DNA of 11,490 nucleotides from Anaerolineae bacterium (GTDB taxonomy: Bacteria; Chloroflexota; Anaerolineae; Aggregatilineales; Phototrophicaceae): assembly GCA_020848855.1 (NCBI GenBank), contig JADLHH010000042.1, positions 1 through 11,490 on the forward strand. The letters run 5' to 3'. Made by a program: the position numbers and the translations under genes. The notes below the pieces were generated by a model. The model saw only the letters and a program-made list of their open reading frames with translations. It was not told the origin of the DNA and ran no database searches. Positions 1 through 7,825 of the stretch are shown here, piece after piece. The first letter of the stretch is position 1; every line of letters starts with the position of its first letter.

Positions 1-348
1 ATTCAGATATGGGGGAACGCCCATTTTCCGGGATTCGAGGTCGTCAATCTCCACTTCCGAAATTTGCAGCGTGGCGAGGCGTGTCGCTTCGGTTTCGAGG
101 ATTTCGCGCAGGTGAAAGGCTTCCTGCACATCGAGGATAGTGATGGGGGTCACCATGTAGCCGGCGCGCGGCAGGCTGTTGAGCAGCCCGTCAGCGACCA
201 ATGTCAGCAGCGCTTCGCGCACGGGAGTCCGGCTGACGCCGTATTCGCGAGCGAGTTCGCCTTCGTTGATAATTTCCCCCTGCCTGATCACACCGGAAAT
301 GATGGACTTGCGAACTGCGTAATAAACGTCGCTCTTTTTCGAGGTCAT
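1..348 (-). CDS. GntR family regulator, FCD subfamily (partial, C-terminus off the left edge)
   Basis: Probable one-component repressor or activator that senses a small carboxylate-type ligand. The frame is open from the ATG at 348 to the window edge, giving 116 residues of a family usually 210-250 long. Residues 5-65 are a GntR winged helix-turn-helix: 'INEGELAREYGVSRTPVREAL' style, with the recognition-helix signature SRTPVREAL at 39-47 and the wing at 57-66 (NSLPRAGYMV). From about residue 72 the first helices of an FCD ligand domain begin (FHLREILETEATRLA). It starts 4 bp after the stop of the upstream permease gene, and there is no purine-rich ribosome binding site in front of the ATG, so translation is probably coupled. 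As the last visible gene of the operon it is a good candidate to bind the palindrome at 8316-8325. The family call is firm; the target is inference. Confidence 0.93.
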   Translation of the reverse strand, partial: MTSKKSDVYYAVRKSIISGVIRQGEIINEGELAREYGVSRTPVREALLTLVADGLLNSLPRAGYMVTPITILDVQEAFHLREILETEATRLATLQISEVEIDDLESRKMGVPPYLN

Positions 349-352
349 AGGG

Positions 353-1264
353 TTATTGTTTCATTCGTGGGTCGAGGGCGTCGCGGAGTCCATCACCGAC
401 CAGATTGAAGGATATCGTACACAAAAACAGGAAGCTGCCCGGAAAAACACTCACCCACCAGGCTCGCCGCAGGAGCGAGCCGCCTTCAGATACCATATTG
501 CCCCAGCTTGGCGTCGGCGGCTGAACGCCCACCCCAAGAAAACTCAGCCCGCCCTCGATCAGCACCACCAGCGCGACACGCAGAGTCGCATCCACGATGA
601 TGATGGGCAGGATATTCGGAAAGATATGTTTCGTGATTATATCAAAATTAGTAGCGCCAAGCGACCGCGCCGCTTCGACGAACTCTTTTTCCTTGAGCGA
701 AAGGACTGCGCCGCGCACGACACGGGCGTTGACGCCCCACGACGTTAGCCCCAGCACCAGAATCAGCACCGGGATGGTTCGCCCGAACAGAGTCGTGACG
801 GTGAGCAGCAGGAAGAACACCGGGAACGCCAGCAGCATGTCGGTGGCGCGCATGAGGATCGAGTCGAGCCAGCCGCCGAAAAAGCCGGCGCTCATGCCGA
901 CGGAGACGCCGACGGTGACTGAGACGACCATAGCGAAAATGCCGATTGGGATCGAAATCTGGGTGGCGTAAAGCGTGCGGCTGAACACGTCGCGCCCCAA
1001 GCCGTCGGTCCCCATCAGGTAATGATCGTTGGGCGGCAGCAGACGATCCGACAGCACCTGCTCGTCAGGGCTGAAGGGGGCGATCAGCGGCGCGAAAACC
1101 GCCAGCAGGATGAACAGAATCAGCAAGACCGAGCCGACCACGGCGCGCCGGTTCCTGACGAAGCGCCGCCAGACGCCGGAGCGACCGCGCCGATTCGGCT
1201 GCCGGATCACCGGGATACGGCTGCTGCCCGCCGCGCGCGTGGAGTCGATGGTCTTTTCGGACAC
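353..1264 (-). CDS. ABC transporter permease, DppC/OppC type
   Basis: Inner-membrane permease of a peptide/nickel-type (family 5) ABC importer, 303 aa, a normal length. A cytoplasmic basic N-terminus (residues 1-41) leads into a first membrane helix at about 42-63, then the DppC hallmark HYLMGTDGLGRDVFSR (81-96), further hydrophobic helices, and the EAA coupling loop at about 193-221 (EFVEAARSLGA...FPNILP), which docks to the ATPase. The C-terminus GDGLRDALDPRMK is typical. The start is GTG at 1264, one base after the TAG of the dppB-like gene. No other Met lies before residue 84, and the start preserves the whole first helix. The start has no strong ribosome binding site, which suggests coupling to the upstream gene. 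The substrate cannot be read from the sequence; peptides, glutathione, nickel or sugars are all known for this family. Confidence 0.95.
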   Translation of the reverse strand: MSEKTIDSTRAAGSSRIPVIRQPNRRGRSGVWRRFVRNRRAVVGSVLLILFILLAVFAPLIAPFSPDEQVLSDRLLPPNDHYLMGTDGLGRDVFSRTLYATQISIPIGIFAMVVSVTVGVSVGMSAGFFGGWLDSILMRATDMLLAFPVFFLLLTVTTLFGRTIPVLILVLGLTSWGVNARVVRGAVLSLKEKEFVEAARSLGATNFDIITKHIFPNILPIIIVDATLRVALVVLIEGGLSFLGVGVQPPTPSWGNMVSEGGSLLRRAWWVSVFPGSFLFLCTISFNLVGDGLRDALDPRMKQ

Positions 1265-1265
1265 G

Positions 1266-2219
1266 CTAGCCCAGCCGGATTCTTGGATCGAGATAGGTGT
1301 AGATGATATCGGTGACGGTGTTGGAGACCAGCACCATGAAAGCGGCGAACATGTTGAGCGTGAGGATCATCGGATAGTCGCGGGTCTGCGCCGCGCGCAC
1401 GGCGAGCCGCCCCAAGCCGGGCAGCCCGAAGATCGTCTCGACCAGCCCCGCGCCGCCGAGCAGCAGGGGGAAAACCGCGCCGATGAGCGACACGACCGGG
1501 ATCAGGGCGTTGCGAAGGGCGTGGAAGGTGACGACCCGGCGCTCGCTCAACCCCTTGCTGCGAGCGGTTCGGACGTAGTCCTGACCGAGCACTTCGAGCA
1601 TACTGGAACGGGTATAACGGACGATGGACGGGAGCAAGCCGAGCGTCAGCACGACCGTCGGCATGATCATATATGGGAACATCTGGACGAGATCGTAGCC
1701 GGTTGCGGTGATGGGGCGGATGCCGCTGGCGGGCAGCCAGCGCAGGCGCTCGCTGAAGATCAGTACGAACACCAGCGCGATCCAGAACTGCGGCAGCGAC
1801 AGCCCGGTCAGCGCGGCGAGCGTGGAGAGGTTGTCGACGGTCGAGTACGGCTTGAGCGCCGAAATCACGGCAATCGGCAGCCCGATGATCAACGCCAGCA
1901 GCACGGCGGCGGTGGCGAACAGCAGCGTGATCGGCAGATAGCCCATCAACACCTGAAAGGTGGGCGCGCGCTCCTGAAATGAGGTGAGTTCGCCGGTGAA
2001 GAAATTGCCGATCATCCTGACGTACTGCACGGGGATCGAATCGTTCAGCCCAAGCTGTTCGCGCAGCACTTCGCGGTCGATGCGCCCCAGCACTTCCGGC
2101 GGAAACAGCGTGGCGATTGGGTCGCCGGGGGAAAGCCGGACGATGGCGAACGAAATGAAGGTGATCCCGAAAAAGACCGGAATTAACTGGATCAACCGGC
2201 GGAGCAGATACTTCTGCAT
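1266..2219 (-). CDS. ABC transporter permease, DppB/OppB type
   Basis: Partner inner-membrane permease of the same importer, 317 aa. The N-terminus YLLRRLIQLIPVFFGITFIS (4-23) and FAIVRLSPGDP (24-34) are the DppB signature. Membrane helices follow at about 95-120, 133-157, 183-204, 240-260 and 284-306. The EAA loop is at about 214-242 (DYVRTARSKGLSER...LRNALIPV), and the C-terminus TYLDPRIRLG is typical. The ATG at 2219 is preceded by a strong AAGGAG site about 4 bases upstream. The gene lies 71 bp after the binding-protein gene, in a gap that contains a strong hairpin, and 1 bp before the dppC-like gene. Known family members form a heterodimer with DppC and need two ATPases (DppD/DppF), which are not in this window. 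Confidence 0.96.
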   Translation of the reverse strand: MQKYLLRRLIQLIPVFFGITFISFAIVRLSPGDPIATLFPPEVLGRIDREVLREQLGLNDSIPVQYVRMIGNFFTGELTSFQERAPTFQVLMGYLPITLLFATAAVLLALIIGLPIAVISALKPYSTVDNLSTLAALTGLSLPQFWIALVFVLIFSERLRWLPASGIRPITATGYDLVQMFPYMIMPTVVLTLGLLPSIVRYTRSSMLEVLGQDYVRTARSKGLSERRVVTFHALRNALIPVVSLIGAVFPLLLGGAGLVETIFGLPGLGRLAVRAAQTRDYPMILTLNMFAAFMVLVSNTVTDIIYTYLDPRIRLG

Positions 2220-2245
2220 GATCTCCTTCCCGCTGTCCGCAGGTG

Positions 2246-2276
2246 GCGGCGGGGCACGGCTGGCGCACCCCGCCGC
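2246..2276 (-). promoter_or_regulatory. Intercistronic GC-rich stem-loop between binding-protein and permease genes
   Basis: A perfect 9-bp inverted repeat, GCGGCGGGG (2246-2254) and CCCCGCCGC (2268-2276), is separated by 13 bases. In the minus-strand RNA it can extend by U-G, G-U and C-G pairs to about 12 bp with a 7-base loop. No T-run follows, so it is not a classical terminator. It sits 14 bases beyond the binding-protein stop (15 bases to the stem) and clear of the permease ribosome binding site. In several known ABC operons (for example malE-malF) such a structure protects the upstream mRNA so that the binding protein is made in excess. That role here is inferred. Confidence 0.6.
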
Positions 2277-2290
2277 TCGAAATCAAAGGG

Positions 2291-3922
2291 TTAGCTCGCC
2301 CAGTACCACTGAGGAACGGTGTCCATCAGCGCGGAAAGCGCGCCGACATCCGGCACGACCAGACTGCTGTTGTAGGCGCTGAGCGTGTCCGGGCGGAACA
2401 GGAAGATAATCGGCGCTTCTTCCTGAATGATCTCCTGAACGCGGGCGTACAATGCATTCCGCGCCGCGTCGTCGAAGGTCGTCGCCGCTTCTGCAACCAG
2501 ATCATCGAGTTCCGGGTTATTGAAGTGAGTATACTGCGTGTTGGGACCGGTCGACACGAGATTCGCCTCGTACTCCGCCTGCGGCGGGAATACCAGGTTG
2601 AACCAGCCGCTGACGCCCATCACGTAGTCGCTCGTCCCAGACAGGTACGTCGAGAAGAAGACGCCGAAATCGACCAGATTGATGTTGGCTTCGATGCCGA
2701 TCTGCTGAAGATTCTGCTGGACGACCTGCGCAGCCTGCCCGTAGAGCGGCGGATTGGCGGGCGCGCCAAGCTCGAAGCTGAACGGCGTACCATCGTCCAG
2801 CCCGGCGACGCCGTGCGATTCGAGCTTGCCATCGCCGTCTTCATCGGTCCAGCCGGCTTCCGCCAGCAGCGCCTTCGCCTGCTCCGGGTCGTAGGGGGTG
2901 GTGGTCAGGTTGGCGTTGAATTCCGGCAGACTGGGGTGCGTCACGGTGTCGAAGACCTGCCCCAACCCGGCGGCGATGGCAGCGACCAGCCCCTGACGGT
3001 CAATCGCATAGTACATAGCGCGGCGAACGCGGGCGTCGGCAAAGTACGGCTGGTTCTCGTTCATGAGCAACTGCGGCGTGTTGACGCCGGGAAGCTGCAG
3101 CGCCGTGATGCCGTCGGTAGCTTGCAGGCTGGCGAACTCGTCTGCCAGAACTTCCGGCACGATGTCGAGGTTGCCGTTCAGCAGCTCCGTGATCTGCACC
3201 GACGGATCGGGGACGATGCGCCAGATGTAGTTCCTGACCTTCGGCGCTTCACCCCAGAAGCCGTCAAAGGCTTCGTAGATGATGCTCTCGTCCGGCGTAT
3301 AGCTGACGACGCGGTAGGGACCGGTGCCGATGGGCTGGCGAATCTGGCTGCTGGTTCCGAGGTCGGCAACCGGGATATCGCCGAGGACGTGCTGCGGGAC
3401 GATGAAGCGCTGCGCCGTCGTCTGCAGGAACAGCGCGACCGGCTCGGTCGTGGTGAACGAAATGGTGTGGTCGTCGATCACCTGAATGCCCGACACCTCG
3501 GTCGCCTCGCCGGCTTTCTTTTCGGCAGCGCCCAGAAGGCTGGAGTCGTAAGCGCTGCCCTGATAGTTCGGGTCGGCGGGGAATTCGAAGGTGAACCTGA
3601 CATCGTCGGCGGTGAACGGCTCGCCATCATGCCAGAGCACGCCCTGGCGCAGGTGGAACGTCCAGGTGAGCTGATCTTCGGAGACTTCCCACGACTCGGC
3701 GAGTTCGGGGATGACGCTGCCGCTGGCATCCTTGCCAGCCAGCCCGTTATAGATCGGCGCCATCGCATAGCTGGCGGTGACGGTGGTGGCGAAGTCGGCG
3801 AACAACCCGTCCGGGTTGCGCGACCACGTCAGGACGATGGTGTCCGGCACCGCCTGCGCCGAGACGCCGAAGCTGGCGACCATCAGGACGAGCATCAAGA
3901 CGAGCAAAACGATTCGTTTCAT
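2291..3922 (-). CDS. ABC transporter substrate-binding protein, family 5 (peptide/nickel type)
   Basis: Extracytoplasmic binding protein, 543 aa, the usual size for SBP family 5. The signal peptide covers residues 1 to about 24: a KR basic start, a long hydrophobic stretch, and cleavage probably after AQA or VSA. There is no cysteine lipobox, so it is predicted to be a free secreted or periplasmic protein, not a lipoprotein. The family signature is at about 71-112 (PELAESWEVSEDQLTWTFHL, then RQGVLWHDGEPFTADDVRF). A DEDGDGKLES segment, common in this family after the AGW motif, is visible in the second half, and the C-terminal region (VQEIIQEEAPIIFLF) is typical. The ATG at 3922 has GGGGAG 8 bases upstream. 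It is followed by its two permeases and preceded by an amidohydrolase gene, which suggests that the imported compound carries an amide or peptide-like bond. The substrate itself is not determined. Confidence 0.95.
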   Translation of the reverse strand: MKRIVLLVLMLVLMVASFGVSAQAVPDTIVLTWSRNPDGLFADFATTVTASYAMAPIYNGLAGKDASGSVIPELAESWEVSEDQLTWTFHLRQGVLWHDGEPFTADDVRFTFEFPADPNYQGSAYDSSLLGAAEKKAGEATEVSGIQVIDDHTISFTTTEPVALFLQTTAQRFIVPQHVLGDIPVADLGTSSQIRQPIGTGPYRVVSYTPDESIIYEAFDGFWGEAPKVRNYIWRIVPDPSVQITELLNGNLDIVPEVLADEFASLQATDGITALQLPGVNTPQLLMNENQPYFADARVRRAMYYAIDRQGLVAAIAAGLGQVFDTVTHPSLPEFNANLTTTPYDPEQAKALLAEAGWTDEDGDGKLESHGVAGLDDGTPFSFELGAPANPPLYGQAAQVVQQNLQQIGIEANINLVDFGVFFSTYLSGTSDYVMGVSGWFNLVFPPQAEYEANLVSTGPNTQYTHFNNPELDDLVAEAATTFDDAARNALYARVQEIIQEEAPIIFLFRPDTLSAYNSSLVVPDVGALSALMDTVPQWYWAS

Positions 3923-3956
3923 CGCAGGTTCTCCCCAAAATAGCGCCGGTCGGTCA

Positions 3957-5219
3957 TTACTGCTCTACACCTCGGTCAATGACGACAGCGCCGTCCTTGA
4001 TCACGAGTTTGATGCACTCAAGCTGCTGCAGGATGCGAATATCGGCGAGCGGGTCGCCGTCGACAACGACGAGGTCGGCGATTTTGCCGGCTTCGAGCGT
4101 GCCGATCTGGTCGATCAGGCGCAGGTTCTGGGCGGCGCTGCGCGTGCCGGCGAGCAGGGATTCCATCGGCGACAGCCCGTATTCGACCATCAGCTCGAAT
4201 TCGCGGGCGTTGCCGCCGTGCATGACCAGCGGCATGGCGGCGTCCGTGCCGAGCGCGATTTTCACGCCTGCCCGGTGAGCAATTTCGATGGTGCGCGGGG
4301 CGTACTCCGCCATGCGCTGCACCTGCGCTTCCGAGCCTTTGTACGCCCACAAGCCCAGCCGGATGGCTTCGACCGCTGCCGGATTGACCGAGAGCGTGGG
4401 GCACAGGAACGTGCCGCGTTCGACCATCATCTGCGCACCCTCTTCGTCCAGCGGGAAGCCGTGCTCAATCGAATCGACCCCGGCAAGGATCGAATTCTTG
4501 ATGCCCTGCGTATCGGAATGGGCGTGAACGGCGACGCGCAGCCCGGCGCGGTGGGCTTCCTCGACGCCCGACTTCATCTCCTCGGTGGTGTAGCCCTGCC
4601 GCCCGCGAAACGGCGGCGAGAGCGCCGGGCGCGTGCCGCCCATCAGCTTGATCACGTCCGCGCCAGCGACGATCTGCCTGCGCACGGCTTTGAACACCTC
4701 GTCGGGTCCGTCGGCGACGTGGGCGAAATCCTCCGCGCCTTCGGTGCCGTGACCGCCGGTGTGGGTGATGCACCTGCCGGACGCCAGAATGCGCGGTCCG
4801 ACGAACTCCCCGGCTGCCATGCTGTCGCGCAGCGCGAAGATGGCGTCATTCGGGTTGCCCAAATCCTGCACGGTGGTGAAGCCCGCCTCAATGGTCATGC
4901 GGCAGGCGTTGACGGCATACAGCAAATTGCGCGCACGCCAGTAGGCTTCGTCGCGCACCGGGATTTTGGAATAGCGCTGCGGCGGCGCTTTCGGGTCGGG
5001 GTTCCACATGAGATGGACGTGACAGTCGATGAACCCCGGCAGCAGCGTCTTGCCCCGCAGGTCGATGCGCCGAACATCCGCCGGCAGGTCGTTCGCCTGA
5101 ACGACTTCCGCTTCGCCGCCGACAGCGACGATGCGGTTGTCCCTGACGAGCAGCGCCTGTTGATCGCGCGGCGGCGCGCCCGTCCCATCTATGAGTCGTG
5201 CGTTCGTGAATAAATGCAT
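3957..5219 (-). CDS. Metal-dependent amidohydrolase (imidazolonepropionase/prolidase-like, COG1228 type)
   Basis: Probable cytoplasmic hydrolase of an amide, cyclic amide or dipeptide bond, 420 aa, full length for the family. Visible in order: an N-terminal beta-sandwich strand (LFTNARLIDGTG, 3-14), the metal-binding HxH at H67 and H69 (GFIDCHVHL), K191 in VIKLMGG as candidate carboxylated bridging lysine, H232/H234 (VHAHSD), H253 (SIEHG) and D326 (LGTDAAMP), then the closing sandwich segment GTLEAGKIADLVVVDGDPL (373-391). All ligands of a binuclear site are present, so it should be active. The pattern is closest to the imidazolonepropionase-related, Xaa-Pro dipeptidase-like group; members are known to act on very different amides, so the substrate is open. 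The start ATG at 5219 has GGAG 8 bases upstream. It lies 34 bp before the binding-protein gene and 44 bp after the ligase gene, in the same operon. Confidence 0.9.
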   Translation of the reverse strand: MHLFTNARLIDGTGAPPRDQQALLVRDNRIVAVGGEAEVVQANDLPADVRRIDLRGKTLLPGFIDCHVHLMWNPDPKAPPQRYSKIPVRDEAYWRARNLLYAVNACRMTIEAGFTTVQDLGNPNDAIFALRDSMAAGEFVGPRILASGRCITHTGGHGTEGAEDFAHVADGPDEVFKAVRRQIVAGADVIKLMGGTRPALSPPFRGRQGYTTEEMKSGVEEAHRAGLRVAVHAHSDTQGIKNSILAGVDSIEHGFPLDEEGAQMMVERGTFLCPTLSVNPAAVEAIRLGLWAYKGSEAQVQRMAEYAPRTIEIAHRAGVKIALGTDAAMPLVMHGGNAREFELMVEYGLSPMESLLAGTRSAAQNLRLIDQIGTLEAGKIADLVVVDGDPLADIRILQQLECIKLVIKDGAVVIDRGVEQ

Positions 5220-5263
5220 CCTGTTCGCTCCAAACCTCCCTATCGAGCCGCCGGGTCGCGCCG

Positions 5264-6829
5264 TCAGCCACCCAGTCCATCCGGCAGACGGCGCGCGGCT
5301 TCTTCGGTCAAAAACTTCCGGTCGACCTTGTTGTTACCGGAAACGGGCAGCACGTCGATGAAAAACACCCGGCGCGGGTGGGCGTAGGCGGGTCCGCGAT
5401 CCAGAAAGAAGGACTTGAGTTCGTCTTCGGTGGCAGCCGCCCCGGTGTGCAGCACCACCCAGGCGACCGGCGCCTGCCCCTTGACTTTGTGCGGCGCGGG
5501 CACGACACACACGTCGGCGACGGCGGGGTGCGTCAGCAGGATGGTTTCGACTTCTTTGGGGTACAGGTTCTCGCCGCCGACGTTGATCATGTCGTCGCGC
5601 CGACCGCGAAAGTAGATGTAGCCCTGCTCGTCCGCCATCATCAGGTCGCCGGTGCGCAGCCAGCCGTCCGGGGTGATGCGCTCGGCGGTCACGTCGGGCT
5701 GCTTGTAATAGCCGGTGGCGTTCGCCGGGCTGCGCCCCCACAGCTCGCCGACTTCGTAAGGCGCGCAGTTGCGCGTCTCGTCGTTGAGGCTAACGATGCG
5801 CACTTCGAATCCGGGCGCAGGCAAGCCGGTGCTGCCCAGCTTCTTGATGCCCCAGCGCGGCGACAGCACGTTCGCCCCCGCCTCGGTCAAGCCGTAGGTT
5901 TCGCACACTTCGCAGCGGAACTGCCGCTGGATGGCGTTCATCAGTTCTTCCGGCACGGGGGCAGAGCCGCACATCAGCAGGTTAATCGACGAGGTATCGT
6001 GGGCAGCCAGCGCCTCGCGCTGCGCCAGCAGCAGCGAGAACATCGACGGCGTGCCGGACATGAAGGTCGGCTTGTAGCGGTCGATGGCGGCGATCACCTG
6101 CAGCGCGTCGAAGCCGGGCAGGATCGCCATCGCGCCGCCGACATAAAGCATGGGCAGCATACTGCCCCACAGGGCGTTGGCGTGGTACAGCGGTCCAGTG
6201 ATCAGCGCTTTTTCGGTCTCGTCGTGGAGCATGGCTTTGACGTTCGACTGGGCGTTGAACCACTTGCTCTCGTGGCTAAGCAGGCAGCCCTTCGGGCGTC
6301 CGGTCGAGCCGGAGGTGTACATCAGCAGGGCGATGTCGCTGAACGCGACCGGGACGGTCTCGAATTCCGGTGGGACAGCCGCCAGCGCCGTTTCGTAATC
6401 GGTCGCGCTCGCCAGCCCGCCGTCGAGCATGAACACCCGCTGAAAGACCGGCGCAGCCTCGATCAGCACGGCGATCTTGTCGGCGAGGTCGGCGTGACCA
6501 ACCAGCACCCTGGATTCGCTGTGCTCGGCGACGTAGGCGAGCGCATCCACGCCCAGCTTGACGTTGGCGGGGACGACGACCGCGCCAGTTCGCAGCGCGC
6601 CGAACAGGATTTCGGCGAAGCGATAGTCGTTGGGCAGCATCAGCAGGACTTTGTCGCCCTTGCCGACGCCCGACTCCGCCAGCAGGCGCGCCGCCCGGCG
6701 CGTGCGCTGCTCCAACTGGGCGTAGGTGAGCGCAATATCGCCCTGCTCGATAGCGATCCTGTCCGGGTAGAGGCGGACAGCCCGCCAGAAGAGGTCGCCA
6801 AAATTCGGATGCATGATCTCTCGGTTCAT
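5264..6829 (-). CDS. Acyl-CoA synthetase / AMP-dependent ligase (ANL superfamily)
   Basis: Predicted to activate a carboxylic acid with ATP to an acyl-adenylate and pass it to CoA; 521 aa, a normal length. Core motifs seen: A3 phosphate loop TSGSTGRPKG (172-181), A5 YGLTE (312-316), A7 GWLRTGD (389-395), A8 hinge FRGRRDDMINVGGENLYP (407-424), and A10 NNKVDRK with the catalytic lysine probably K501. The C-terminal A10 region (SGNNKVDRKFL) departs from the common SGKILRREL form but keeps the lysine. The start at 6829 overlaps the stop of the reductase gene by 4 bp (ATGA), which supports coupling. A second possible start at 6814 (MHPNFGDLF) has a closer GAGAG site and also fits family N-termini. 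The acyl substrate (aliphatic, aromatic or other) cannot be told from these motifs. Confidence 0.93.
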   Translation of the reverse strand: MNREIMHPNFGDLFWRAVRLYPDRIAIEQGDIALTYAQLEQRTRRAARLLAESGVGKGDKVLLMLPNDYRFAEILFGALRTGAVVVPANVKLGVDALAYVAEHSESRVLVGHADLADKIAVLIEAAPVFQRVFMLDGGLASATDYETALAAVPPEFETVPVAFSDIALLMYTSGSTGRPKGCLLSHESKWFNAQSNVKAMLHDETEKALITGPLYHANALWGSMLPMLYVGGAMAILPGFDALQVIAAIDRYKPTFMSGTPSMFSLLLAQREALAAHDTSSINLLMCGSAPVPEELMNAIQRQFRCEVCETYGLTEAGANVLSPRWGIKKLGSTGLPAPGFEVRIVSLNDETRNCAPYEVGELWGRSPANATGYYKQPDVTAERITPDGWLRTGDLMMADEQGYIYFRGRRDDMINVGGENLYPKEVETILLTHPAVADVCVVPAPHKVKGQAPVAWVVLHTGAAATEDELKSFFLDRGPAYAHPRRVFFIDVLPVSGNNKVDRKFLTEEAARRLPDGLGG

Positions 6830-7821
6830 GGGACGATGATGATCTTCCCGAAGACTTCGCGGTCTTCGATCAGCCGGTGTCCTTCGGCGGTGTCTTCGAG
6901 CGGCAGCACGCGGTCGATGATCGGCGTGATGCGCCCGGTGCAAACGGCGTCCAGCAGGTCGATCAAATCCTGACGCTGCCAGCCGTCCGAGCCGCGAATA
7001 TCCATCTCTTTCCGCCAGATGTAGCGGATATCGGTCTGCGGGTCATAGCCGGCAGTTGCGCCGCAGGTGAGCAGCCGTCCGCCGTGTTTGACGCACTTGA
7101 GGCTCCTGACCCAGCTATCGCCGCCGTTGTAGTTGACGACCACGTCCACGCCCTCGCCGCCGGTGATGCTCTTGATGTAGCGATGAAATTCCGGCTGCTC
7201 GGCGTAATTCACCAGCACGTCCGCGCCGAGTTCCGCCAGCCGCGCCAGCTTGTCGGGACTGCTGGACGCCGCGTAAACGACGCAGCCCATCATTTTAGCG
7301 ATCTGCACCGCGCCAGTGCCCACGCCGCCGCTCGCGCCGAGGATCAGCACGCTTTCGCCCGGCTGAATCTGTCCGCGCGTAATCAACATGCGCCATGCCG
7401 TACCGTAAGCGACCGGGAGCGCTGCCGCCTGCTCGAAGCTGACGGCAGCGGGCAGCGGGATGGCATTCGCGGCAGGCACGGCGATGTAATCCGCCAGCCC
7501 GCCGGTGGTACTTTCGCCCAGCGCGCCAACTTCGCCATTGGACAGCGTGATCGCCGGGTCGAGCAGCACGCGGTCGCCGACGCTGACGCCGGTCACGCCT
7601 TCGCCGGCTTCAGCGATCACCCCGGCGATATCGCCGCCGGAGATGCGCGGCAGGTCAACCGGCAGACCGGGCATCCCGCGTCGGACGAAGATGTCGAGAT
7701 AATTCAAGCCGCAGGCTTTGACAGCGACGAGGATTTCGCCGGGCTGCGGAACCGGCGTCGGCACGTCTTCCAGAATCAGCTTGTCGCGCCCGCCGTGTTC
7801 ATGAATGACGACTGCCCGCAT
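6826..7821 (-). CDS. Quinone oxidoreductase-type MDR family NAD(P)H-dependent dehydrogenase/reductase
   Basis: Medium-chain dehydrogenase/reductase, 331 aa. The N-terminal GroES-like domain (1 to about 120) carries CGLNYLDIFVRRG (37-49) and SGGDIAGVIAEAGEGV (61-76). The Rossmann nucleotide-binding loop is GASGGVG at 162-168, followed by the second half ending GKIIIV. The catalytic-zinc residues of alcohol dehydrogenases are not in place (GGDIAG instead of a GHE motif), and the structural-zinc cysteine lobe is replaced by a cysteine-free loop (about 86-108). This makes it a zinc-free quinone reductase or enoyl (thio)ester reductase-like enzyme, not an alcohol dehydrogenase. It lies 4 bp after the thioesterase gene and overlaps the ligase gene by 4 bp, so reduction of an unsaturated CoA ester or of an alpha,beta-unsaturated carbonyl is plausible. 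Start ATG at 7821, with GGAAG about 10 bases upstream. Confidence 0.92.
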   Translation of the reverse strand: MRAVVIHEHGGRDKLILEDVPTPVPQPGEILVAVKACGLNYLDIFVRRGMPGLPVDLPRISGGDIAGVIAEAGEGVTGVSVGDRVLLDPAITLSNGEVGALGESTTGGLADYIAVPAANAIPLPAAVSFEQAAALPVAYGTAWRMLITRGQIQPGESVLILGASGGVGTGAVQIAKMMGCVVYAASSSPDKLARLAELGADVLVNYAEQPEFHRYIKSITGGEGVDVVVNYNGGDSWVRSLKCVKHGGRLLTCGATAGYDPQTDIRYIWRKEMDIRGSDGWQRQDLIDLLDAVCTGRITPIIDRVLPLEDTAEGHRLIEDREVFGKIIIVP

Positions 7822-7825
7822 CTGG

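Noticed and set aside
1207..2286. A 359-codon minus-strand frame overlapping the dppB-like gene, and a 317-codon plus-strand frame at 1029-1982
   Set aside because: The dppB frame has membrane helices and the EAA motif; these alternatives are Arg/Pro-rich and have no family resemblance.
2243..3943. A 566-codon open frame on the plus strand opposite the binding-protein gene
   Set aside because: It lies entirely over a gene with clear family signatures, its translation is rich in Arg, Asp and Val with no recognisable motif, and it has no ribosome binding site; a high-GC shadow.
6830..6943. A longer ligase start at 6943
   Set aside because: The extra 38 residues are His/Arg-rich and overlap the reductase gene; family members begin at the chosen start or at 6814.
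5378..6973. A 531-codon plus-strand frame opposite the ligase gene, and a similar 478-codon frame at 3777-5213 opposite the amidohydrolase
   Set aside because: Both are antisense to well-supported enzymes and their translations are low in hydrophobic core patterns and high in Arg, Gln and His, as expected of shadow frames.
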